Shown one piece after another: positions 53,903 through 64,000 of a DNA stretch of 64,000 nt. This DNA comes from Triticum aestivum. Lineage: Eukaryota > Streptophyta > Magnoliopsida > Poales > Poaceae. A program made the translations under genes and the position numbers. The stretch covers positions 312,098,209 through 312,162,208 of the forward strand of contig NC_057802.1 of the NCBI RefSeq assembly GCF_018294505.1, in the 5' to 3' direction. Under the pieces are notes generated by a model. It was given only the letters and a program-made list of their open reading frames with translations. It made no database searches and had not been told where the DNA came from. Position 1 is the first letter of the stretch. Every line of letters starts with the position of its first letter.

Positions 53903-55128
53903 TGAAGGAAATATGCCCTAGAGGCAATAATAAAGTTATTATTTATTTCCTTATATCATGATAAATGTTTATTATTCATGCTAGAATTGTATTAACCGGA
54001 AACATAATACATGTGTGAATACATAGACAAGCAGAGTGTCACTAGTATGCCTCTACTTGACTAGCTCGTTGATCAAAGATGGTTATGTTTCCTAGCCATA
54101 GACATGAGTTGTCATTTGATTAACGGGATCACATCATTAGGAGAAAGATGTGATTGACTTGACCCATTCCGTTAGCTTAGCACTCGATCGTTTAGTATGT
54201 TGCTATAGCTTTCTTCATGACTTATACATGTTCCTATGACTATGAGATTATGCAACTCCCGTTTACCGAAGGAACACTTTGTGTGCTACCAAACGTCACA
54301 ACGTAACTGGGTGATTATAAAGGTGCTCTACAGGTGTCTCCAAAGGTACTTGTTGGGTTGGCATATTTTGAGATTAGGATTTGTCACTCCGATTGTCGGA
54401 GAGGTATCTCTGGGCCCACTCAGTAATACACATCACTATAAGCCTTGCAAGCATTGTGACTAATGAGTTAGTTGCGGGATGATGTATTACGAAACGAGTA
54501 AAGAGACTTGCTGGTAACGAGATTGAACTAGGTATCGAGATACCGACGATCGAATCTCGGGCAAGTAACATACCGATGACAAAGGGAACAACGTATGTTG
54601 TTATGCGGTCTGACCGATAAAGATCTTCGTAGAATATGTGGGAACCAATATGAGCATCCAGGTTCCGCTATTGGTTATTGACCGGAGAGGTGTCTCGGTC
54701 ATGTCTACATAGTTCTCGAACCCGTAGGGTCCGCACGCTTAGCATTACGATGACAGTTATATTATGAGTTTATATGTTTTGATGTACCGAAGGTTGTTCG
54801 GAGTCCCGGATGTGATCACGGACATGACGAGGAGTCTCGAAATGGTCGAGACATAAAGATTGATATATTGGAAGCCTATGTTTGGACATCGGAAGTGTTC
54901 CGGGTGAAATCGGGATTTTTCCGGAGTACCGGGAGGTTACCGGAACCCCCCGGTAACTTAATGGGCCTTATTGGGCCTAGGTGGAAGAGAGGAGAGGAGA
55001 CCAGGGCAGGGCCGCGCGCCCCTTCCCCCCCAGTCCGAATAGGACAAGGAGAGGGGGGCGGCGCCCCCCCCTTCCTTCCTCCCCTCCACCTTTTCCCCCT
55101 TCCTCTCCTAGTCCAACATGGAAAGGGG

Positions 55129-55159
55129 GGAGTCCTACTCCCGGTAGGAGTAGGACTCC
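55129..55159. other. Perfect 13-bp inverted repeat (5-nt loop) upstream of the LTR TATA box
   Basis: GGAGTCCTACTCC, loop CGGTA, GGAGTAGGACTCC. The same hairpin is intact in the right LTR (62120-62150), although flanking bases differ between the LTRs. Confidence 0.9.
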
Positions 55160-55208
55160 TCCTGGCGCGCCTCTCCTCCCTTGGCCGGCGGCTTCCCCCT
55201 TGCTCCTT

Positions 55209-55214
55209 TATATA
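55209..55214 (+). promoter_or_regulatory. LTR TATA box
   Basis: TATATA in ctcctttatatacggg, the probable core promoter for the retroelement transcript. The right LTR has the same box at 62200-62205. Confidence 0.65.
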
Positions 55215-55638
55215 CGGGGGCAGGGGGCACCTGTAACACACAATTGATCTACGATCTTTTAGCCGTGTGCGGTGCCCCCCTCCACCATATTACACCTCGA
55301 TAATATCGTAGCGGTGCTTAGGCGAAGCCCTGCGTCGGTAGAACATCATCATCGTCACCACGCCGTCGTGCTGACGAAACTCTCCCTCAACACTCGGCTG
55401 GATCGGAGTTCGAGGGACGTCATCGAGCTGAACGTGTGCTGAACTCGGAGGTGCCGTGCATTCGGTACTTGATCGGTCGGATCATGAAGACGTACGACTA
55501 CATCAACCGCGTTGTGTTAACGCTTCCGCTTTCGGTCTACGAGGGTACGTGGACAACACTCTCCCCTCTCGTTGCTATGCATCACCATGATCTTGCGTGT
55601 GTGTAGAATTTTTTTGAAATTACTATGTTCCCCAACAG

Positions 55639-55650
55639 TGGCATCCGAGC
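55639..55650 (+). promoter_or_regulatory. Primer-binding site (diverged initiator-tRNA-Met type)
   Basis: TGGCATCCGAGC starts two bases after the LTR. It differs at two positions from TGGTATCAGAGC, complementary to plant initiator tRNA-Met and usual in copia elements. Confidence 0.75.
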
Positions 55651-56874
55651 CTGGTTTTATGCGTTGATGTTATGCACGAGTAGAACACAAGTGAGTTGTG
55701 GGCGATATAAGTCATACTGCTTACCAGCATGTCATACTTTGGTTCGGCGGAATTGTGAGATGAAGCGGCCCGGACCGACATTACGCGTACGCTTATGCGA
55801 GACCGGTTTCACCGTTGCGAGCACTCGTTGCTTAAAGGTGACTGGCGGGTGTCTGTCTCTCTCACTTTAGTTGAACCGAGTGTGGCTACGCCCGGTCCTT
55901 GCGAAGGTTAAAACAGCACCAACTTGACAAACTATCGTTGTGGTTTTGATGCGTAGGTAAGAACGGTTCTTGCTAAGCCCGTAGCAGCCACGTAAAACTT
56001 GCAACAACAAAGTAGAGGACGTCTAACTTGTTTTTGCAGGGCATGTTGTGATGTGATATGGTCAAGACGTGATGCTATATTTTATTATATGAGATGATCA
56101 TGTTTTGTAACCGAGTTATCGGCAACTGGCAGGAGCCATATGGTTGTCGCTTTATTGTATGCAATGCAATCGGCATGTAATTGTTTTACTTCATCACTAA
56201 GCGGTAGCGATAGTCGTAAAAGCAATAGTTGGCGAGACGACAACGATGCTACAATGGAGATCAAGGTGTCGCGCCGGTGACGATGGTGATCATGACGGTG
56301 CTTCGGAGATGGAGATCACAAGCACAAGATGATGATGGCCATATCATATCACTTATATTGATTGTATGTGATGTTTATCTTTTATGCAGCTTATCTTGCT
56401 TTGATTGACGGTAGCATTATAAGATAATCTCTCACTAAAATTTCAAGATAAAAGTGTTCTCCCTGAGTATGCACCGTTGCGAAAGTTCTTCGTGCTGAGA
56501 CACCACGTGATGATCGGGTGTGATAGGCTCTACGTTCAAATACAACGGGTGCAAAACAGTTGCACACGCGGAATACTCAGGTTAAACTTGACGAGCCTAG
56601 CATATGCAGATATGGCCTCGGAACACGGAGACCGAAAGGTCGATGTGAATCATATAGTAGATATGATCAACATAGTGACGTTCACCATTGAAACTACTCC
56701 ATCTCACGTGATGATCGGACATGGTTTAGTTGATATGGATCACGTGATCAGTTAGAGGATGAGAGGGATGTCTATCTAAGTGGGAGTTCTTAAGTAATAT
56801 GATTAATTGAACTTGAATTTATCATGAACTTAGTACCTGATAGTATCTTGCTTGTCTATGTTAATTGTAGATAA
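55651..56874 (+). other. Untranslated leader of the copia element
   Basis: About 1.2 kb between primer-binding site and gag ATG, a long leader typical of BARE1-like elements where packaging and dimerisation signals lie. Short frames (55625-55870, 56477-56755) have no motifs. Confidence 0.7.
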
Positions 56875-59800
56875 ATGGCCCGTGCTGTTGTTCCGTTGAA
56901 TTTTAATGCGTTCCTTGAGAAAGCAAAGTTGAAAGATGATGGTAGCAATTACACGGACTGGGTCCGTAACTTGAGGATTATCCTCATTGCTGCACAGAAG
57001 AATTACATCCTGGAAGCACCACTAGGTGCCAGGCCTGCTGCAAGAGCAATACTAGAAGTTATGAACGTCTGGCAGAGCAAAGCTGATGACTACTCGATAG
57101 TTCAGTGTGCCATGCTTTACGGCTTAGAACCGGGTCTTCAATGACGTTTTGAACGTCATGGAGCATATGAGATGTTCCAGGAGTTGAAGTTAATATTTCA
57201 AGCAAATGCCCGGATTGAGAGATATGAAGTCTCCAATAAGTTCTACAGCTGCAAGATGGAAGAGAATAGTTCTGTCAGTGAGCATATACTCAAAATGTCT
57301 GGGTATAATAATCACTTGATTCAACTGGGAGTTAATCTTCCAGATGATAGCGTCATTGACAGAATTCTTCAATCACTGCCACCAAGCTACAAGAGCTTCG
57401 TGATGAACTATAACATGCAAGGGATGAATAAGACAATTCCCGAGCTCTTCGCAATGCTAAAGGCAGCGGAGGTAGAAATCAAAAAGGAGCATCAAGTGTT
57501 GATGGTTAATAAGACCACTAGTTTCAAGAAAAAGGGCAAAGGGAAGAAGAAGGGGAACTTCAAGAAGAACAGCAAGCAAGTTGCTGTTCAGGAGAAGAAA
57601 CCCAAGTCTGGACCTAAGCCTGAAACTGAGTGCTTCTACTGCAAGCAGACTGGTCACTTGAAGCGGAACTGCCCCAAGTATTTAGCGGATAAGAAGGATG
57701 GCAAGGTTAACAAAGGTATATGTGATATACATGTTATTGATGTGTACCTTACTAATGCTCGCAGTAGCACCTGGGTATTTGATACTGGTTCTGTTGCTAA
57801 TATTTGCAACTCGAAACAGGGGCTACGGATTAAGCGAAGATTGGCTAAGGACGAGGTGACGATGCGCGTGGGAAATGGTTCCAAAGTCGATGTGATCGCC
57901 GTCGGCACGCTACCTCTACATCTACCTTCGGGATTAGTATTAGACCTAAATAATTGTTATTTGGTGCCAACGTTGAGCATGAACGTTATATCTGGATCTT
58001 GTTTGATGCGAGACGGTTATTCATTTAAATCAGAGAATAATGGTTGTTCTATTTATATGAGTAATATCTTTTATGGTCATGCACCCTTGAAGAGTGGTCT
58101 ATTTTTAATGAATCTCGATAGTAGTAACACACATATTCATAATGTCGAAGCCAAAAGATGCAGAGTTGATAATGATAGTGCAACTTATTTGTGGCACTGC
58201 CATTTAGGTCATATCGGTGTAAAGCGCATGAAGAAACTCCATAATGATGGAATTTTGGAATCACTTGATTATGAATCACTTGGTACTTGCGAACCGTGTC
58301 TCATGGGCAAGATGACTAAATCACCGTTCTCCGGAACTATGGAGAGAGCAACTGATTTGTTGGAAATCATACATACAGATGCATGTGGTCCGATGAATAT
58401 TGAGGCTCGTGGCGGATATCGTTATTTTCTCACCTTCACAGATGATTTGAGCAGATATGGGTATATCTACTTAATGAAACATAAGTCTGAAACATTTGAA
58501 AAGTTCAAAGAATTTCAGAGCGAAGTTGAAAATCATCGTAACAAGAAAATAATGTTTCTACGATCAGATCGTGGAGGAGAATATTTGAGTTACGAGTTTG
58601 TCCTACATTTGAAACAATGCGGAATAGTTTCGCAACTCACGCCACCCGGAACACCACAACGTAATGGTGTGTCCGAACGTCGTAATCGTACTTTACTAGA
58701 TATGGTGCGATCTATGATGTCTCTTACTGATTTACCGCTATCGTTTTGGGGTTATGCTTTAGAGACGGCTGCATTCAGTCTAAATAGGGCACCATCAAAA
58801 TCCGTTGAAATGACACCTTATGAACTATGGTTTGGCAAGAAACCAAAGTTGTCGTATCTTAAAGTTTGGGGTTGCGATGCTTATGTGAAGAAACTTCAAC
58901 CTGATAAGCTCGAACCTAAATCGGAGAAATGTGTCTTCATAGGATACCCAAAGGAGACTGTTGGGTACACCTTCTATCATAGATCCGAAGGCAAGACATT
59001 CGTTGCTAAGAATGGATCCTTTCTAGAGAAGGAGTTTCTCTCGAAAGAAGTGAGTAGGAGGAAAGTAGAACTTGATGAGGTAACTGTACCTGCTCCCTTA
59101 TTGGAAAGTATATCATCACAGAAATCAGTTTCTGCGACACCTACACCAATTAGTGAGGAAGTTAATGATAATGATCATGAAACTTCAGATCAAGTTATTA
59201 CTGAACCTCGTAGGTCAACCAGATTAAGATCCGCACCAGAGTGGTACGGTAATCCTGTTCTGGAGGTTATGTTACTAGACCATGACGAACCTACGAACTA
59301 TGAAGAAGCGATGGTGAGCCCAGATTCCGCAAAATGGCTTGAGGCCATGAAATCCGAGATGGGATCCATGTATGAGAACAAAGTATGGACTTTGGTTGAC
59401 TTGCCCGATGATCGGCAAGCCATTGAAAATAAATGGATCTTCAAGAAGAAGACTAACGCTGACGGTAATGTTACTGTCTATAAAGCTCGACTTGTTGCGA
59501 AAGGTTTTCGACAAGTTCAAGGAATTGACTACGATGAGACCTTCTAACCCGTAGCGATGCTTAAGTCTGTCCGAATCATGTTAGCAATTGCCGCATTTTA
59601 TGATTATGAAATTTGGCAAATGGATGTCAAAACTGCATTCCTGAATGGATTTCTGGAAGAAGAGTTGTATATGATGCAACCGGAAGGTTTTGTCGATCCA
59701 AAGGGAGCTAACAAAGTGTGCAAGCTCCAGCGATCCATTTATGGACTGGTGCAAGCCTCTCGGAGTTGGAATAAACGCTTTGATAGTGTGATCAAAGCAT

Positions 59801-60897
59801 TTGGTTTTATACAGACATTTGGAGAAACCTATATTTACAAGAAAGTGAGTGGGAGCTCAGTAGCATTTCTGATATTATATGTGGATGACATATTGCTGAT
59901 TGGAAATGGTATAGAATTTCTGGATAGCATAAAGGGATACTTGAATAAGAGTTTTTCAATGAAAGACCTTGGTGAAGATGCATATATATTGGGCATCAAG
60001 ATCTATAGAGATAGATCAAGACGCTTAATTGGACTTTCACAAAGCACATACCTTGACAAAGTTTTGAAGAAGTTCAAAATGGATCAAGCAAAGAAAGGGT
60101 TCTTGCCTGTACTACAAGGTGTGAGATTGAGTAAGACTCAATGCCCGACCACTGCAGAAGATAGAGAGAAGATGAAAGATGTTCCCTATGCTTCAGCCAT
60201 AGGCTCTATCATGTATGCAATGCTGTGTACCAGACCTGATGTGTGCCTTGCTATAAGTTTAGCAGGGAGGTACCAAAGTAATCCAGGAGTGGATCACTGG
60301 ACAGCGGTCAAGAACATCCTGAAATACCTGAAAAGGACTAAGGATATGTTTCTCGTTTATGGAGGTGACAAAGAGCTCATCGTAAATGGTTACGTTGATG
60401 CAAGCTTTGACACTGATCCGGACGATTCTAAATCGCAAACCGGATACGTGTTTACATTGAACGGTGGAGCTGTCAGTTGGTGCAGTTCTAAGCAAAGTGT
60501 CGTGGCGGGATCTACGTGTGAAGCGGAGTACATAGCTGCTTCGGAAGCAGCAAATGAAGGAGTCTGGATGAAGGAGTTCATATCCGATCTAGGTGTCATA
60601 CCTAGTGCATCGGGACCAATGAAAATCTTTTGTGACAATACTAGTGCAATTGCCTTAGCAAAGGAATCCAGATTTCACAAGAGAACCAAGCACATTAAAA
60701 GACGCTTCAATTCCATCCGGGATTTAGTCTAGGTGGAAGACATAGAAATTTGCAAGATACATACGGATCTGAATGTTGCAGACCCGTTGACTAAGCCTCT
60801 TCCACGAGCAAAACATGATCAGCACCAAGACTCCATGTGTGTAAGAATCATTACTGTGTACTCTAGATTATTGACTCTAGTGCAAGTGGGAGACTGA
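56875..60897 (+). pseudogene. Copia gag-pol polyprotein frame with three nonsense codons
   Basis: One frame from ATG 56875; stops at 57142 (TGA), 59545 (TAA) and 60730 (TAG), no frameshift. The order is: gag; zinc knuckle CFYCKQTGHLKRNC (57631-57672); protease DTG (57781-57789); integrase HCHLGH...CEPC zinc region (about 58195-58300) and D, D-35-E (58378, 58567, 58675); reverse transcriptase WQMDVKTAFLNGFL and YVDD (59878-59889); RNase H YVDASFD, CEAEYIA and FCDNTSAI. Gag packages RNA; the enzymes copy and integrate it. The last stop, TGA at 60895-60897, is formed by the first three bases of the right LTR. CGA-to-TGA and CAG-to-TAG transitions would explain two of the stops. Confidence 0.93.
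60884..60894 (+). promoter_or_regulatory. Polypurine tract of the copia element
   Basis: AAGTGGGAGAC directly before the right LTR, the expected primer for plus-strand synthesis. Confidence 0.8.
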
Positions 60898-62629
60898 AGG
60901 AAATATGCCCTAGAGGCAATAATAAAGTTATTATTTATTTCCTTATATCATGATAAATGTTTATTATTCATGCTAGAATTGTATTAACCGGAAACATAAT
61001 ACATGTGTGAATACATAGACAAACAGAGTGTCACTAGTATGCCTCTACTTGACTAGCTCGTTGATCAAAGATGGTTATGTTTCCTAGCCATAGACATGAG
61101 TTGTCATTTCATTAACAGGATCACATCATTAGGAGAAAGATGTGATTGACTTGACCCATTCCGTTAGCTTAGCACTCGATCGTTTAGTATGTTGCTATTG
61201 CTTTCTCCATGACTTATACAAGTTCCTATGACTATGAGATTATGCAACTCCCGTTTACCGGAGGAACACTTTGTGTGCTACCAAACGTCACAACGTAACT
61301 GAGTGATTATAAAGGTGCTCTACAGGTGTCTCCAAAGGTACTTGTTGGGTTGGCGTATTTCGAGATTAGGATTTGTCACTCCGATTGTCGGAGTGGTATC
61401 TCTGGGCCCACTCAGTAATACACATCACTATAAGCCTTGCAAGCATTGTGACTAATGAGTTAGTTGCGGGATGATGTATTACGGAACGAGTAAAGAGACT
61501 TGCTGGTAACGAGATTGAACAAGGTATCGAGATACCGACGATCGAATCTCGGGCAAGTAACATACCGATGACAAAGGGAACAACGTATGTTGTTATGCGG
61601 TCTGACCGATAAAGATCTTCGTAGAATATGTGGGAACCAATACGAGCATCCAGGTTCCGCTATTGGTTATTGACCGGAGAGGTGTCTCGGTCATGTCTAC
61701 ATAGTTCTCGAACCCGTAGGGTCCGCACGCTTAACGTTACGATGACAGTTATATTATGAGTTTATATGTTTTGATGTACCGAAGGTTGTTCGGAGTCCCA
61801 GATGTGATCACGGACATGACGAGGAGTCTCGAAATGGTCGAGACATAAAGATTGATATATTGGAAGCCTATGTTTGGACATCGGAAGTGTTCCGGGTGAA
61901 ATCGGGATTTTTCCGGAGTACCGGGAGGTTACCGGAACCCCCCGGTAACTTAATGGGCCTTATTGGGCCTAGGTGGAAGAGAGGAGAGGAGACCAGGGCA
62001 GGCCCGCGCGCCCCTTCCCCCGCAGTCCGAATAGGACAAGGAGAGGGGGGCGGCGCCCCCCCTTCCTTCGTCCCCTCCACCTTTTCCCCCTTCCTCTCCT
62101 AGTCCAACATGGAAAGGGGGGAGTCCTACTCCCGGTAGGAGTAGGACTCCTCCTGGTGCGCCTCTCCTCCCTTGGCCGGCGGCCTCCCCCTTGCTCCTTT
62201 ATATACGAGGGCAGGGGGCACCTCTATACACACAATTGATCTACGATCTTTTAGCCGTGTGCGGTGCCCCCGTCCACCATATTACACCTCGATAATATCG
62301 TAGCGGTGCTTAGGCGAAGCCCTGCGTCGGTAGAACATCATCATCGTCACCACGCCGTCGTGCTGACGAAACTCTCCCTCAACACTCGGCTGGATTGGAG
62401 TTCGAGGGACGTCATCGAGCTGAACGTGTGCTGAACTCGGAGGTGCCGTGCGTTTGGTACTTGATCGGTCGGATCGTGAAGACGTACGACTACATCAACC
62501 GCGTTGTGTTAACGCTTCCGCTTTCGGTCTACGAGGGTACGTGGACAACACTCTCCCCTCTCGTTGCTATGCATCACCATGATCTTGCTTGTGCGTAGAT
62601 TTTTTTTGAAATTACTACGTTCCCCAACA
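60895..62629 (+). repeat. Right LTR of the copia element
   Basis: 1,735 bp, same length as the left copy with compensating single-base indels. Conserves the hairpin at 62120-62150 and the TATA at 62200-62205; ends CCCCAACA before CCGTA. Confidence 0.95.
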
Positions 62630-62776
62630 CCGTATTGCCAAGCTTGCCTTCCACGCAAAGGAGAGTCCCATCCGGACACGGGACGAAGTCTTGAGTCTTG
62701 TATCTTCGTAGTCTAACAGTCCGGCTAAAGTATATAGTCTGGCTGTCCGAGGACCCCCTAATCCAGGACTCCCTCA
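62630..62776 (-). repeat. 3' LTR of element C, inner part (starts with CCGTA duplication)
   Basis: CCGTA (62630-62634) is the right target duplication; the sequence then continues ttgccaagcttgccttccac exactly where the LTR was interrupted, to CTCCCTCA at 62776. Confidence 0.88.
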
Positions 62777-63319
62777 GTAGCCCCTGAACCAGGCTTCAAT
62801 GACAATGAATCCGGTGCGCAGATTGTCTTCGGCATTGCAAGGCGGGTTCCTCCTCCGAATACTCCATAGAAGATTTTGAACACAAGGATCGTGTCCGGCT
62901 CTGTAAAATAAATTCCACATACCACCGTAGAGAGTATAATATTTTCACAAATCTTAATCTGCTGACAACTTTTCATAGCGTGATGTTCTGCCGTGGTCTG
63001 GTCATGTCGAACCGTTTTTCCCAGCCTGACACTGCACGTGTTGCGAGGCGGTTTTATTGGCACGTCTTGTCGAAGCAGAGATCGTGTTCCTCTTATCACG
63101 GGATTCTCATCAATACGGGCGTGGGTAACCCAATCGCGCCTGTTGGTATGACTCCTCGATTTAGGCAAGGTCCAAACGGCCACGCGGAGGACGCTCGGTA
63201 TTCACCCCCTTTATAAAGGGGCCAAGGCCTGTCCTTTTCTTCTCGCGCTCGATCCTTCCCTTCCCCCACCTCGAATTCCAACACCCGAGGCTCCGGCTAA
63301 GCGCTTCGGACCTTCAATC
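62777..63319 (+). promoter_or_regulatory. Polypurine region of C and promoter of its antisense gene (TATA at 63210-63217)
   Basis: The TATA box is embedded in a perfect 16-bp palindrome CCCCTTTATAAAGGGG (63206-63221), 103 bp before the ATG. The equivalent boxes in A and B lie 111 and 114 bp upstream. A pyrimidine-rich leader (tccttttcttctcgcgctcg) follows. The first bases (gtagcccctgaaccaggc) are the sense element's polypurine-tract complement. Confidence 0.65.
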
Positions 63320-64000
63320 ATGTCCGGATCCAACCTTCAAGGCTGGTGGATGGCCTCCTCTGTCACAGAGGAGGACATCAAGAAGATAAGAGAAGCCAGA
63401 TATCTGACCGCTGAAATCTCGCACAGGCTGCCTGCTCCAGGGCAGGTCATCCCTACTCCCGAATCCAACGAGAGTGTCGTATTTGTTTCCCACCTCCTCC
63501 GAGGGCTAGGCTTTAGTCTTGATCCCTTTGTTAGAGGTCTTATGTTCTTCTACGGGCTCGATTTCCATGATCTGGCTCCGGATTCCATCCTTCACATCTC
63601 GTCGTTCATCGTCGTGTGCGAAGCCTTCCTCCGCGTCACCCCACACTTCAGCTTATGGCTCAAGACCTTCAATGTGAAGTCGAGGATGATCGATGGGCGA
63701 CACGCAGAGTGCGGAGGTGCCATAATAAGCAAAGGCGCCGATGCTCCATGGCCGGAGGGTTCCTTCCCAGAGATGTCCAACTTATGGCAGCGGGAGTGGT
63801 TTTACATCACGGCTCCCCGAAGCACTAAGTGGGCAGGTGCCCCCGCCTTCCGTTCGGCCCCCCGCCACAATTGGCGTCGTGGGTCAGCAAGGGGCTGGAC
63901 TGGGGGCCAGTTAACGACGTGCTGATAGAAACCAAAATCTGCGAGATGGAAATTACTACTGCCTATCCCTGCCACGCAAAGCCTATCTGCTCGATTTCTA
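63320..64000 (+). pseudogene. Antisense accessory gene of element C, exon 1, frameshifted and cut by window end
   Basis: Starts MSGSNLQGWWMASSVTEEDI and continues HLLRGLGFSLDPFVRGLMFF, LDFHDLAPDSILHISSFIVV and HAECGGAIISKG, co-linear with exon 1 in A and B (PF04195-like). After about 180 codons the frame breaks in a run of six C near 63859-63865. The other frame then continues with the family-like PPQLASWVSKGLDWGPVND up to the window end. It is more diverged from A and B than they are from each other. Confidence 0.78.

Larger units (their letters stand above)
53903..55637 (+). repeat. Left LTR of the copia element
   Basis: 1,735 bp, TGAAGG...CCAACA. Promoter-like TATATA at 55209-55214, a perfect 13-bp-stem hairpin just upstream (55129-55159), and a C/T-rich section at 55010-55115. 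Confidence 0.95.
53903..62629 (+). mobile_element. Complete Ty1-copia retrotransposon of BARE1/WIS/Angela type, 8,727 bp
   Basis: Two 1,735-bp LTRs, target duplication CCGTA, primer-binding and polypurine sites, and a single gag-pol frame in copia order (integrase before reverse transcriptase). The LTR start (TGAAGGAAATATGCCCTAGA) and end (CGTTCCCCAACA) match, from memory, the Angela/WIS/BARE1 group that is very abundant in wheat and barley. By eye about 34 differences separate the LTRs (2%), suggesting an age near 0.75 million years at 1.3e-8 per site per year. Three in-frame stops make this copy non-autonomous. Confidence 0.95.
53573..64000 (-). mobile_element. Gypsy-type retrotransposon C (Fatima-like), minus orientation, continues past window end
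   Basis: The LTR starts TGTCGGTGTCAAAACCGG at 53573, is interrupted at 53902 by the copia element, resumes after its target duplication and ends CTCCCTCA at 62776; pieced together it is 472 bp. It is followed by gtagcccctgaaccaggc, the polypurine-tract complement seen in A and B, then the antisense gene start. Only the 3' LTR and 3' internal region lie in the window. Confidence 0.85.

Noticed and set aside
54868..55247. Open frames of about 120 codons in both LTRs of the copia element
   Set aside because: Frames lie in C/G-rich LTR promoter sequence, are open on both strands and have no motif.
1..64000. tRNA, rRNA or other structural RNA genes
   Set aside because: No cloverleaf-like or conserved rRNA sequence was recognised by eye; a tRNAscan/Infernal run would be decisive.

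Overview
The window reads as intergenic DNA of a large-genome grass, most likely the wheat/Aegilops group (Triticeae). The sequence shows nested LTR retrotransposons, a CACTA transposon, a Helitron, a Mutator-type element, a LINE tail, Stowaway- and Tourist-like MITEs and long AT-rich degenerate repeats. No complete, clearly functional host gene is visible. The only host-like candidates are a small GC-rich ORF at 8513-8854 and a decayed 3'-5' exonuclease gene at 37794-38498. Three assembly gaps (1226-2028, 14710-15041, 51070-51706) create false ORFs.

Layout. 1-2619: minus-oriented Gypsy-type LTR sequence. 3489-4825: Mutator-like element with target-site duplication. 5113-8012: Helitron with both canonical ends. 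8513-8854: candidate small gene. 9101-9887: 3' end of a LINE. 9888-17792: decayed DNA-transposon-like and AT-rich repeat sequence. 17793-32300: a minus-oriented Gypsy-type element (A), interrupted by a complete plus-oriented relative (B, 20131-29268, TSD GCCGC) and cut on its right by a CACTA element starting at 32301. 32301 to about 36720: CACTA subterminal and internal repeats. 36722-53572: exonuclease pseudogene, tandem repeats, MITEs, captured-gene remnants and a locally dispersed repeat module. 53573-64000: a third relative (C, minus), whose LTR is split by a complete copia element of BARE1/WIS/Angela type (53903-62629, TSD CCGTA).

How the parts work together. Elements A, B and C belong to one family (Fatima-like, from my memory of the LTR). 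B carries gag and an aspartic-protease segment but no reverse transcriptase, RNase H or integrase, so its mobility must depend on enzymes supplied in trans. On the opposite strand, between gag-protease and the 3' LTR, each copy carries an accessory gene. It has its own TATA box about 103-114 bp before the ATG. In A and B it has the same six-exon structure with mostly canonical splice sites. Its first exon resembles the 'putative gypsy type transposon' domain family (PF04195, from memory), and later exons encode an acidic/basic low-complexity region and a coiled coil. This antisense, intron-bearing gene is the most interesting system in the window.

The copia element keeps one reading frame through gag, protease, integrase, reverse transcriptase and RNase H, but carries three nonsense codons. 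LTR pairs of B (about 10 differences in 470 bp) and of the copia element (about 34 in 1735 bp) were counted by eye. Both give about 2% divergence, suggesting insertions of similar, fairly recent age.
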